This document shows, piece by piece, positions 16,401 through 24,617 of a DNA stretch of 51,395 bases (within the stretch, counting starts at the first letter, position 1; each line of letters begins with the position of its first letter). A program made the translations under genes and the position numbers. The notes under the pieces were generated by a model. It had not been told where the DNA came from, made no database searches, and saw nothing but the letters and a program-made list of their open reading frames with translations. The DNA lies in the NCBI GenBank assembly GCA_905215775.1, contig CAJMRM010000013.1:1-51395 (forward strand), in the 5' to 3' direction. Source of the stretch: an uncultured bacterium. GTDB taxonomy: Bacteria > Bacillota > Clostridia > Lachnospirales > Lachnospiraceae.

Positions 16401-17568
16401 AATGGCTTTGAAGAGTATCTGGGGCAATAAGATGCGTTCCTTTCTTACTATGCTGGGGATCATCATCGGAGTGGCCTCTGTGATCATCCTGGTGAGCATC
16501 GTCAACGGATATATGTCCTATATGACAGAGAGCTTTGCCAGTATGGGCGTCAACCAGATCACGGTCAATTACCGGGCGCTGCCCTCCAGAACCATCGATG
16601 TGGATGAGTTTTATGAATTTTATGAGGAGAACAGAGATCTGTTCCAGGGGATGACGCCCAGCGTTTCTGTAACCGCCACCGTAAAGCATGGCAGCGATAC
16701 CATGGATTCCACCGTCGTGGGGGGATACAGCGAGGACCAGCTGGCCATCAAGGATTATGCGCTTTCCTGCGGGAGGAATCTGCTTTATTCGGACATGACC
16801 TCCCGGCAGAAGGTGGCTGTCGTCGGTGCTTACGTGGCGTCGGAGCTGTTTGGCGGCGCTGAAAAGGCCCTGGGTGAGAAAATCAAGCTCAACGGGGACA
16901 ATTACACAGTGGTGGGCGTAGTGGAGCAGCAGGCGGAAAGCATCGCAGACTTTGACGACGGCTGTACGGACGATTTTGTATGGATCCCTTATTCCCGGGC
17001 TGCAAAAATCTCCAGGAACGCCATCATCAGCAGCTATGTATTCACGTCTTATGACATAAACGACACGGAGGCGTGTACGGCAGCCCTGGAGGAATTTCTG
17101 TACAGCAAAATGAAAAACGAGGATCTGTATTCGGTGACAGCCATGAGCTCCCTGATGGACACCTTAAACGAGCAGATCGCCATGATGTCCATGATGCTGG
17201 GCGGCATTGCCGGGATCTCTCTTCTGGTGGCCGGCGTGGGGGTTATGAATATCATGCTGGTTTCGGTGACAGAGCGTACCAGGGAGATCGGGATTCGCAA
17301 GGCCCTTGGAGCTAAAAAACGGGTGATCCTGCAGCAGTTTGTCATTGAGGCGGCTGTGACCAGCACCATCGGAGGTCTTGCGGGGATCCTTCTGGGGTCC
17401 CTGGCCAGCGTCGGCATCGGGACGCTCATGGGCATTGAAGCGCCTCCGACGCTTTCGGCGGTACTCATTTCCTTTTCTGTCTCCGTGGGCATCGGGCTGG
17501 TATTCGGCTATATGCCGGCCAGACGGGCTGCGGCCCTGAATCCCATCGACGCCCTGCGGAGCGAATAG
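16384..17568 (+). CDS. MacB/FtsX-like ABC permease
   Basis: A membrane protein of 394 residues. One span lies near the N terminus (residues 18-40, after the MRSFLTMLGIIIGVASV motif typical of MacB). An extracytoplasmic domain of about 230 residues follows, then three spans in the C-terminal FtsX domain. MLVSVTERTREIGIRKALGA, the coupling-helix signature of this family, is present. Together with the two preceding genes it makes a mechanotransmission-type exporter as in MacAB. No intrinsic terminator with a U-run follows; a GC hairpin at 17569-17618 lies just after the stop. Confidence 0.94.
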   Translation: MLQSFKMALKSIWGNKMRSFLTMLGIIIGVASVIILVSIVNGYMSYMTESFASMGVNQITVNYRALPSRTIDVDEFYEFYEENRDLFQGMTPSVSVTATVKHGSDTMDSTVVGGYSEDQLAIKDYALSCGRNLLYSDMTSRQKVAVVGAYVASELFGGAEKALGEKIKLNGDNYTVVGVVEQQAESIADFDDGCTDDFVWIPYSRAAKISRNAIISSYVFTSYDINDTEACTAALEEFLYSKMKNEDLYSVTAMSSLMDTLNEQIAMMSMMLGGIAGISLLVAGVGVMNIMLVSVTERTREIGIRKALGAKKRVILQQFVIEAAVTSTIGGLAGILLGSLASVGIGTLMGIEAPPTLSAVLISFSVSVGIGLVFGYMPARRAAALNPIDALRSE

Positions 17569-17618
17569 GCGCCGAAAGGCATGGGCGGGAGCGCAAAGCC
17601 CTGCGGAGATTCCGGCGC
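17569..17618 (+). other. GC-rich hairpin after the exporter operon
   Basis: GCGCCG (17569-17574) pairs with CGGCGC (17613-17618), and a second stem GCA-GGGC/GCCC-TGC lies inside. No U-run follows, so it may slow RNase or act with Rho rather than end transcription by itself. Confidence 0.3.
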
Positions 17619-17633
17619 ACCGGGAGAAAGCAG

Positions 17634-17662
17634 GTGACAAATGCGGGATCCTGGATTATAAT
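17634..17662 (+). promoter_or_regulatory. Strong promoter of the M19 dipeptidase gene
   Basis: GTGACA (17634-17639) and a consensus TATAAT (17657-17662) are separated by 17 bp. Start of transcription would be near 17669, about 30 nt before ATG 17698. Confidence 0.75.
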
Positions 17663-17697
17663 GGGGAAAGACAGAAGGATTGGGAGGTACATAGGAA

Positions 17698-18705
17698 ATG
17701 AAAGTTGCAGATATGCACTGCGATACCATTGCGGAGATTTATGCAAAACGGCAGGCAGGAGAGGAATGCGGGATCTTAAAGAACAGCCTGCACATCGACC
17801 TGGAGAAAATGAGGCGGGGAGATTATGCAGTACAGAACTTTGCGGTCTTTGCCCACATGGAAAATCTGAAAGGAAAGATGCCGCTTCCGGAGTATGCATT
17901 CCGGCTTATTGATACGTTTTTCACGGAGCTCCGCAGATACCCGGATCAGATCGGGATCGTAAGGAGCTTCCGGGATATTGAAAAAAATATGGCGGAGGGA
18001 CGGATGTCCGCCATGCTCACCATGGAGGAGGGAGCCATCTGCGAGGGAAAGCTGGAGTATCTCCGGATCTTTTATGAGCTGGGAGCCCGGATGTTCACCT
18101 TCACCTGGAACTTCCCCAACGAGCTGGCATCCCCAAACCGGTATGAGTACCTGGGTCCCGGAAAGGATTCCTTCGTGCCGGAGACGGAAAAAGGGCTCAC
18201 AGAAAAGGGCTTTGAATTCCTGGAGGAGATGGAGCGCCTGGGAATGATCGCAGACGTATCTCACCTGGGAGATAAGGGGATCCTGGATGTGATCGGCCAT
18301 GCCAGACGCCCGTTTGTGGCCAGCCATTCCGGCGCCAGAGCGGTATGCGGCCACTGCCGGAACCTGACGGACGAGATGATCCGGGGCATCGGAGAAAAGG
18401 GCGGCGTCATGGGCGTCAACTATTTTACGGAATTCCTGCGGGATAAGGAGAAGTTCGGCAGTCCCATGAAAACCTCTCTGGACGACATGGTGGCCCATAT
18501 CCGCCATATCATCAACACGGGAGGCATCGATTCCGTGGGCCTGGGATCGGATTTTGACGGAGCGGCGGTGTCCATGGAGATCACCAATGCCGGGGATATG
18601 CAGCTTCTGGCGGCCCGTCTGGAGAAGGAAGGCTTTTCGGAAGAGGAGATCGAAAAGATCTTTTATAAAAACGTCTTCCGTGTCTACCGGGAGATCCTTA
18701 AATAA
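17698..18705 (+). CDS. M19 membrane-dipeptidase-family zinc dipeptidase
   Basis: A cytoplasmic-looking enzyme of 335 residues with no signal peptide, in the renal dipeptidase family that cleaves dipeptides, often with a D-residue. The metal ligands are present: H7 and D9 in MHCDT, E111 in MEEGA, H189 in ADVSHLGD and H210 in ASHSGAR, and D285 in GLGSDFDG. The gene has its own promoter and terminator. Its neighbour is a wall hydrolase, so a role in recycling wall-derived dipeptides is possible but not shown. Confidence 0.93.
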   Translation: MKVADMHCDTIAEIYAKRQAGEECGILKNSLHIDLEKMRRGDYAVQNFAVFAHMENLKGKMPLPEYAFRLIDTFFTELRRYPDQIGIVRSFRDIEKNMAEGRMSAMLTMEEGAICEGKLEYLRIFYELGARMFTFTWNFPNELASPNRYEYLGPGKDSFVPETEKGLTEKGFEFLEEMERLGMIADVSHLGDKGILDVIGHARRPFVASHSGARAVCGHCRNLTDEMIRGIGEKGGVMGVNYFTEFLRDKEKFGSPMKTSLDDMVAHIRHIINTGGIDSVGLGSDFDGAAVSMEITNAGDMQLLAARLEKEGFSEEEIEKIFYKNVFRVYREILK

Positions 18706-18722
18706 AACGGCGGACGAAGGGA

Positions 18723-18782
18723 AAAAGAAAGAATGGATCCGGGGAAAATGGTCCTGGATGCATTCTTTCTTTTGCATTTTTC
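18723..18782 (+). terminator. Intrinsic terminator of the dipeptidase gene
   Basis: AAAAGAAAGAATG (18723-18735) pairs exactly with CATTCTTTCTTTT (18761-18773), with four more pairs inside after one mismatch. GCATTTTT follows. The A/T-rich outer stem could also act on the opposite strand. Confidence 0.75.
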
Positions 18783-18800
18783 GAGCTTTTATGGTAGACT
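18772..18800 (+). promoter_or_regulatory. Weak candidate promoter of the NlpC/P60 gene
   Basis: TTGCAT (18772-18777) and TAGACT (18795-18800) are 17 bp apart, and the -35 overlaps the end of the dipeptidase terminator. TATAAC at 18801 is an alternative -10 without a good -35. Confidence 0.3.
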
Positions 18801-18835
18801 TATAACCAAATGAATTTTTATGGAGTGTTTATAGA

Positions 18836-20467
18836 ATGAAAGATGAAGGAAATGTAGCGGATTATATGGCGTCCCTGAACCGGGCCAGAAGACGGAGACG
18901 GAATCGTTCGCCATATGGAAAATATGCGCTGGCTGCGGCTGCGGTCTGTGCTGCGGCTGCGGGGATCTTTTTCGGCGGAAAGGCCGTAAAGGGGTATCTG
19001 GATCAGAGGCCGGCGGCGGTAACGGAAGCCTCCGGGGAAGAGGAACCGGGATCCGGCGCGGAGACGCCGGGAGAAAGCGAGGCGGCCGCAGAGGAGGCCT
19101 CCCGCCAGGCCAGGGATGCGGAGCGGCTTGCCAGCGCCCAGGCAGTGGTGGATTCCTACGCAAATATCGGGATCGTCCAGGTGTCCGGCTATCTGAACAT
19201 GCGGAAAAAACCGGAGTCCGGCTCCCAGGTGGTGGGAAAGCTCATGGACGGCAGCGCCTGCGAGGTCCAGGAAAGCCTGGACGGCTGGTATCACGTCAAT
19301 TCCGGCGGCATCGACGGCTATGTGAGCTCGGAATATGTGATCACCGGCGATGAGGCAAAGGAAAAGGCCCTGTCCATGGTCACAGACCGGGCGGTGGTCA
19401 CCACCGATAATCTGAATATCCGGGAGCAGCCCTCCACTGATTCCAACATCGTGGGCCAGTGCCTGGAGGGAGAGCGGTATGAGATCCTGGGAGAGGAGGA
19501 CGGCTGGTATCAGATCGAGGGCGGCTATATCTCGGCCGATTATGCGGAGAAGCGGTTCTCCTTAAATGAAGCCAGAAAGCTGGATGTCCGGGCCATGGTC
19601 CTCAATTACTATGACAATCCGGGCGTATCCAACGTGACCAATTATCTGAATATCCGCCAGGGAGCCGGAAAGGACGAAAAGGTGATCGGAAAGCTCCCCA
19701 GCTATGCCGGCTGCGAGATCCTGGAGGATACGGGGAACGGCTGGTATAAGATCCGTTCCGGGAATATCACCGGCTACGTGAGCAGCGAGTTCATCCTCAC
19801 CGGGGACGCGGCCCGCCAGGCGGCCATGGAGCACGCGGAGCTCATGGCCATTGTCAGCACCGACCGGCTGAACGCCCGGACGGAGCCCAGCACCGACGCA
19901 AAGATCTGGACCCAGATCTCCAACAACGAGAGATACCATGTGGCAGAGCAGCTGGACGGCTGGGTAAAGATCGAATTTGATGAGGGCGGGGAAGGCGACG
20001 GAGCCGACGAGGTATCTGCGGCTTACGTATCCACCGATTATGTGGACGTGCGGTATGCCCTGGCAGAGGCCATTAAATTCTCCCCGTCAGAGGAAAACGC
20101 CTCCCTTCGGAGCCAGGTGGTGAATTATGCCATGCAGTTCCTGGGGAATCCCTATGTCTGGGGCGGGACAAGCCTGACCAGGGGAGCCGACTGCTCCGGC
20201 TTTACCATGTCGGTCATGAAGCATTTCGGAATTTCCCTTCCCCATTATTCCGGGGATCAGGCCAAGCGGGGGACCCGGATCAAATCCAGCCAGATGCGGC
20301 CCGGAGATCTGATCTTCTACGGCAACAGCCGGGGAAAGATCAACCATGTGGCCATGTACATCGGCAATGGACAGATCATTCATGCGGCCAGCAGAAGGAG
20401 CGGCATTAAGATCTCCTCCTGGAATTACCGGACGCCCCTGAAGATCGTCAATGTGATCGGCGATTAA
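18836..20467 (+). CDS. Membrane-anchored NlpC/P60 wall hydrolase with four SH3 domains
   Basis: A protein of 543 residues with a short basic N terminus and one membrane span (about 26-50). An Ala/Glu-rich linker follows, then four bacterial SH3 domains (about 112-178, 183-243, 258-326, 333-410). A C-terminal NlpC/P60 domain (about 425-543) has the catalytic Cys in GADCSGF and His in NHVAMYIG. This family cuts peptidoglycan stem peptides, usually between D-Glu and meso-DAP, which fits the meso-DAP-type MurE encoded nearby. SH3 domains 1 and 3 end alike (YVSSEYVITGDEA, YVSSEFILTGDAA), and 2 and 4 resemble each other, so a two-domain unit was duplicated. GGAG lies about 10 nt before ATG. Confidence 0.93.
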   Translation: MKDEGNVADYMASLNRARRRRRNRSPYGKYALAAAAVCAAAAGIFFGGKAVKGYLDQRPAAVTEASGEEEPGSGAETPGESEAAAEEASRQARDAERLASAQAVVDSYANIGIVQVSGYLNMRKKPESGSQVVGKLMDGSACEVQESLDGWYHVNSGGIDGYVSSEYVITGDEAKEKALSMVTDRAVVTTDNLNIREQPSTDSNIVGQCLEGERYEILGEEDGWYQIEGGYISADYAEKRFSLNEARKLDVRAMVLNYYDNPGVSNVTNYLNIRQGAGKDEKVIGKLPSYAGCEILEDTGNGWYKIRSGNITGYVSSEFILTGDAARQAAMEHAELMAIVSTDRLNARTEPSTDAKIWTQISNNERYHVAEQLDGWVKIEFDEGGEGDGADEVSAAYVSTDYVDVRYALAEAIKFSPSEENASLRSQVVNYAMQFLGNPYVWGGTSLTRGADCSGFTMSVMKHFGISLPHYSGDQAKRGTRIKSSQMRPGDLIFYGNSRGKINHVAMYIGNGQIIHAASRRSGIKISSWNYRTPLKIVNVIGD

Positions 20468-20479
20468 CAGAAATGTATA

Positions 20480-20533
20480 AAAAACTCCTTTTTCATGCAG
20501 AATAAGAAAAACTGTGTGGGAAAGGAGTTTTTG
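20480..20533 (+). promoter_or_regulatory. Hairpin that serves as terminator and buries the tepA ribosome-binding site
   Basis: AAAAACTCCTTT (20480-20491) and AAAGGAGTTTTT (20521-20532) form a perfect 12-bp stem with a 29-nt loop. The 3' arm contains the tepA Shine-Dalgarno sequence AAGGAG (20522-20527) and ends in a five-T run. The same element could end the NlpC transcript and, in any readthrough RNA, block translation of tepA. Confidence 0.7.
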
Positions 20534-20535
20534 AT

Positions 20536-21237
20536 ATGGGAAATGAAGCCGGCGGAAAAAAGGAACAGGAGGAGCGGATCCGGGAAAGCGGCCAGGTGAC
20601 GCTTGGCGGAGGACGAAAGGGACGGATCCATCTGCTCTCCATCATCGGGGAGATCGAAGGCCATGAAAACCTGTCGGGCAGCACCAAGACCACCAAATAT
20701 GAGCACATCCTTCCGGAGCTTGCCAAGGCGGAGGACGATCCGGAGATCGACGGGATCCTGATCCTCATTAATACCGTAGGCGGGGATGTGAGCTGCGGCC
20801 TGGCCCTGGCGGAGATGCTGGCATCCCTGAGCAAGCCTACGGTCTCGCTGGTCATCGGGGACAGCCATTCCATCGGCGTTCCCCTGGCTGTGGCGGCCGA
20901 CCATTCGTTTATCGTACCCACAGGCACCATGATGGTCCATCCGGTGCGCATGACGGGAATGGTCATCGGGGCGGCCCAGACCTACGACTTTTTTGAAATG
21001 ATCCAGGACAGGATCCTGGGCTTTGTGTCAGGCCACAGCCGCATATCCTACGAGGGCCTGCGGGCGCTGATGCACAATACCCAGATGCTCACCCGGGACC
21101 TGGGAACGGTGCTGGTGGGAAAGGATGCGGTGGAGAAGGGACTCATCGACGAGGTGGGCGGGATCCGGGAGGCATTGGCGGCGCTTTATGGGATGATCGG
21201 GGAAGCGAAGGCCCCGGAAAACAGGGCCGCCAGATAG
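20536..21237 (+). CDS. tepA: ClpP-like protease TepA
   Basis: A cytoplasmic ClpP-fold protein of 233 residues. Diagnostic segments are DGILILINTVGGDVSCGLA, the serine region DSHSIGVPLAVAA, the histidine region MMVHPVRMTG and TRDLGTVLVGKDAVEKGLID, all as in Bacillus subtilis TepA (YmfB). TepA has been tied to protein export and, in some reports, to turnover of spore proteins; its role is not settled. It sits just before the ftsK/spoIIIE gene, as in Bacillus, which supports the call. The ribosome-binding site lies inside a hairpin. Confidence 0.9.
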   Translation: MGNEAGGKKEQEERIRESGQVTLGGGRKGRIHLLSIIGEIEGHENLSGSTKTTKYEHILPELAKAEDDPEIDGILILINTVGGDVSCGLALAEMLASLSKPTVSLVIGDSHSIGVPLAVAADHSFIVPTGTMMVHPVRMTGMVIGAAQTYDFFEMIQDRILGFVSGHSRISYEGLRALMHNTQMLTRDLGTVLVGKDAVEKGLIDEVGGIREALAALYGMIGEAKAPENRAAR

Positions 21238-21240
21238 AAG

Positions 21241-21269
21241 TTGCAATTTCCAGAAACTTTTTGTATACT
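21241..21269 (+). promoter_or_regulatory. Promoter of ftsK/spoIIIE
   Basis: TTGCAA (21241-21246) and TATACT (21264-21269) are 17 bp apart, starting 4 bp after the tepA stop codon. Transcription would start near 21277. Confidence 0.65.
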
Positions 21270-21316
21270 ATTTAATGAGGGTTTTTGCCCTGATTTTTAG
21301 ATAGGGGGCTTTCATT

Positions 21317-24300
21317 TTGGCTGGAAGTAATACAAAAAAGAAGACGACGGCATCAGGGAGGACAGCCGGGAAGAAAACCGCAGGAACGAAGACGGCGGCG
21401 AAAAAAACAGGGACGAAGAAGCAGGAGGCGGACAGCAGCTTCCTGCAGTCGGAAGCAGTGATCCTGGGGACCTTTGCCGTCTGTGTATTTTTATTTTTAA
21501 GCAATTTCCATATCTGCGGCATGCTGGGAGATATGTTCAGCAGCATGATGCTGGGAGTTTTCGGCAGCATCGGGTATGTGGCTCCGGCGCTCCTGTTTCT
21601 TGGCACGATTTTCTATGCCTCCAATAAGGGGAATATCCGTGCCGTTTATAAAATGCTGGCCGTGGAGGTGCTTTTGATCGTCCTCTGCGGTCTGGCGCAG
21701 CTTTTGTTCGGCGGAGGCTATCAGGAGGGACAGACCTTTAAGGAAATCTATGAAACGGCCGGGGAAAGCGGCATGGGAGGCGGCGTCATCGGAGGCGCTC
21801 TGGTGCTGGCGCTCCATAAGACCGTGGGGACCACCGGCTCGTACATACTTCTTCTGGTGTTTATGATCCTCTGCCTGGTCTGTATCACGGAAAAATCCTT
21901 TGTACTGGCAGTAAAAAAAGGAAGCGGAAGGGCTTACCAGTATGCCAGGGAGGATCATGAGCGGAGGAAGGAGATCCGCCAGGAGAGGAAAGAGGAGGAG
22001 CGGCTTTTACGGGAGGAGCAGCGGGTCCAGGGAGTCAACCTGCACTCCACAGACCTTTCTGCCGGCCGGCCGGAGCGGTTTACGCCGGATATGGCCATGC
22101 CGGTGACCCAGGAGGATCTGGACCGCTTTAACGCGGACCGAAAGCCGGAGGAGAAAATGGAAACGGCCGTGGAACGGGAGGAGAAGGCCCGGGCAGCGGC
22201 ACGGAGAGACCGGGAGGAGCGGAGAGCGTCCCTGGGGATGCCGCCTCAGCCGGAGCCGGCTCCCGTACAGGAGGAAGCGGCAGAGCAGCGGCCGGATCCG
22301 GCAGACGTTTTCCGGGGGAAGATCACCATGCCCGGAAGGGAGCCGGAAAAGGAAACGGTGCCTTTTGAGGAGGATCTGTCCCTTTCCAGGGTCCACAGGG
22401 ACGAGGATGTGTTCGTGAGCCGCAGCAGCCAGGATTTTGAGGCTATGGACGTATTCCTGGACGGCGGCCGGCCTTCTCCGGCACAGCCGGCGGTTTCGGA
22501 GGCCTCCGGAACCATTTTGGAGGTGGATGCCCTTCCGGAGTCCTGGGAGGAGCCTGCGCCCGTCTTACGGGAACCGGAGCCTGCGCCAGAGGGTCCGGAA
22601 ACGGCAGAGCCAGAGGACGACGGCTACTGGCTGGATGAGGATTACGACGGAAATGGAAATCTCCAGAATGCGGAGGAGGACCAGATCCGGGGGCTGGAGG
22701 CTGAGGCCGGGCCGGATCAGCTGGATACAGAGCCCTATGCAGTGACGGAGGACTACTGGGAGCCGGTGTCTGTTCCGCCGGCCTGCGGGCCCGGAGAGGA
22801 GCCTGCGCCTGCGGTTCCGGAAGCAGAGGAGATCCCGGCAGAGGAGGAAAGCGGCGGGGATGCCCCGGTATTCCCGGATGCAGAGGAGAAAAAACAGATC
22901 GTCACCGCCGCCGGAAAGGTCATTGAGACCGACTCGGAGGAGATCATACGCCAGAAGGCAGAAAAGAGAAGACGGGAGGCAGAGGCAGAAAAGGCAGCCG
23001 CAGAAAAGAAGGCCGCCGATGCCGCTGTGCGCCAGGAGATCCGGAGCAAGGAGGAAAAGCCCAAAAAGCCCTATGTGATCCCGCCGCTGGATCTTTTAAA
23101 GAAGGGACCGGGAGCGGCCTCCGGCCAGTCAGAAAAGGAATTTAAGGAAACGGCCATTAAGCTGCAGCAGACGCTGCGGAATTTCGGTGTGGGCGTCACT
23201 GTCACCAATATCAGCTGCGGTCCCACAGTGACCCGGTATGAGCTCCATCCGGAGCAGGGAGTAAAGGTCAGCAAGATCCAGTCCCTGGCCGATGATATCA
23301 AGCTCAACCTGGCGGCCACAGACATCCGGATCGAGGCGCCCATCCCCGGAAAGGCGGCTGTGGGCATCGAGGTTCCCAATAAGGTCAACAGCATCGTGTA
23401 TCTGAGGGACCTTCTGGAGAGCCCGGAGATCAGGCAGCATCCCTCCAGCCTGGCCTTCGCCGTGGGAAAGGACATCGGCGGCCAGCCGGTGGTGGCGGAT
23501 CTGGCAAAAATGCCTCATCTGCTGATCGCCGGTCAGACCGGCTCCGGCAAATCGGTGGGGATCAACACATTGATCATGAGCCTGATCTACCGGTCCTCGC
23601 CGGAGGATGTAAAGCTCATTATGATCGACCCCAAGGTGGTGGAGCTTTCCGTTTATAACGGGATCCCCCATCTTCTGATCCCTGTGGTCACGGATCCCAA
23701 AAAGGCCGCGGGAGCCCTGAACTGGGCGGTGGCCGAGATGATGGACCGGTATCAGAAGTTCGCCCAGAGCAACGTAAGAGACCTGAAGGGATATAACGCC
23801 AGGGTAAAGAGTCTGATGGAAGCCGGGGATGTGCCGGCAGACCAGATCCCGGCAAAGCTTCCGCAGCTGGTGATCATCATCGACGAGCTGGCGGACCTTA
23901 TGATGGTGGCGTCCAGCGAGGTGGAGGATTCCATCTGCCGTCTGGCCCAGCTGGCCAGGGCCGCCGGGATCCATCTGGTGATCGCCACCCAGAGACCGTC
24001 GGTCAATGTCATCACAGGCGTCATCAAGGCCAACGTGCCCTCCCGGATCGCCTTTTCTGTGGCTTCCGGTGTGGATTCCAGGACGATCCTGGATATGAAC
24101 GGAGCGGAAAAGCTTCTGGGCAACGGCGACATGCTGTTTTATCCGTCGGGCTATCCCAAGCCCTTAAGGGTCCAGGGAGCCTTTGTGTCTGACCAGGAGG
24201 TCTCCCAGGTGACGGATTATATCAAGGAACAGAATGAGGATGCCGGCTACGATAAAGCCGTGGAGCAGAAAATGAACCAGGGCGGAGGCGCCGGGGGAGC

Positions 24301-24538
24301 GTCCGGCGGCAGCGACCGGGATACCCTGTTCTTTGATGCGGGCAGATTTATCATCGAAAAGGATAAGGCCTCCATCGGCATGCTCCAGCGGATGTTCAAG
24401 ATCGGCTTTAACCGGGCCGCCAGGATCATGGACCAGCTGGCTGAGGCCGGAGTTGTGGGGGAGGAAGAGGGCACCAAGCCCAGAAAGATCCTTATGTCCA
24501 TGGAAGAGTTTGATGCCTTCACCGAATCCGGATATTAG
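21317..24538 (+). CDS. ftsK: FtsK/SpoIIIE family DNA translocase
   Basis: A membrane-anchored motor of 1,073 residues that pumps DNA through the division or sporulation septum. The N-terminal 40 residues are a Lys/Ala/Thr-rich tail. About four membrane spans follow (46-200), then an acidic, proline-rich linker of some 350 residues. The motor has Walker A GQTGSGKS (739-746) and Walker B LVIIIDELADLMM (about 851-863). The C-terminal gamma winged helix contains FKIGFNRAARIMDQL. The protein is longer than SpoIIIE of Bacillus (about 790) because of the linker. The start is TTG 21317 after AGGGGG; no ATG or GTG fits as well. Confidence 0.95.
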   Translation: MAGSNTKKKTTASGRTAGKKTAGTKTAAKKTGTKKQEADSSFLQSEAVILGTFAVCVFLFLSNFHICGMLGDMFSSMMLGVFGSIGYVAPALLFLGTIFYASNKGNIRAVYKMLAVEVLLIVLCGLAQLLFGGGYQEGQTFKEIYETAGESGMGGGVIGGALVLALHKTVGTTGSYILLLVFMILCLVCITEKSFVLAVKKGSGRAYQYAREDHERRKEIRQERKEEERLLREEQRVQGVNLHSTDLSAGRPERFTPDMAMPVTQEDLDRFNADRKPEEKMETAVEREEKARAAARRDREERRASLGMPPQPEPAPVQEEAAEQRPDPADVFRGKITMPGREPEKETVPFEEDLSLSRVHRDEDVFVSRSSQDFEAMDVFLDGGRPSPAQPAVSEASGTILEVDALPESWEEPAPVLREPEPAPEGPETAEPEDDGYWLDEDYDGNGNLQNAEEDQIRGLEAEAGPDQLDTEPYAVTEDYWEPVSVPPACGPGEEPAPAVPEAEEIPAEEESGGDAPVFPDAEEKKQIVTAAGKVIETDSEEIIRQKAEKRRREAEAEKAAAEKKAADAAVRQEIRSKEEKPKKPYVIPPLDLLKKGPGAASGQSEKEFKETAIKLQQTLRNFGVGVTVTNISCGPTVTRYELHPEQGVKVSKIQSLADDIKLNLAATDIRIEAPIPGKAAVGIEVPNKVNSIVYLRDLLESPEIRQHPSSLAFAVGKDIGGQPVVADLAKMPHLLIAGQTGSGKSVGINTLIMSLIYRSSPEDVKLIMIDPKVVELSVYNGIPHLLIPVVTDPKKAAGALNWAVAEMMDRYQKFAQSNVRDLKGYNARVKSLMEAGDVPADQIPAKLPQLVIIIDELADLMMVASSEVEDSICRLAQLARAAGIHLVIATQRPSVNVITGVIKANVPSRIAFSVASGVDSRTILDMNGAEKLLGNGDMLFYPSGYPKPLRVQGAFVSDQEVSQVTDYIKEQNEDAGYDKAVEQKMNQGGGAGGASGGSDRDTLFFDAGRFIIEKDKASIGMLQRMFKIGFNRAARIMDQLAEAGVVGEEEGTKPRKILMSMEEFDAFTESGY

Positions 24539-24617
24539 CCGGAAGGAAGGCATGGAAACGGATCGGCCGCCGGAAAACGGCGTGAAGATACAATGAAACA
24601 AGAAGAGGAGTGGGACT

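Noticed and set aside
24539..24617. THF riboswitch before fhs
   Set aside because: The gap is only 79 nt and I could not find the conserved core or pseudoknot arrangement of the THF aptamer.
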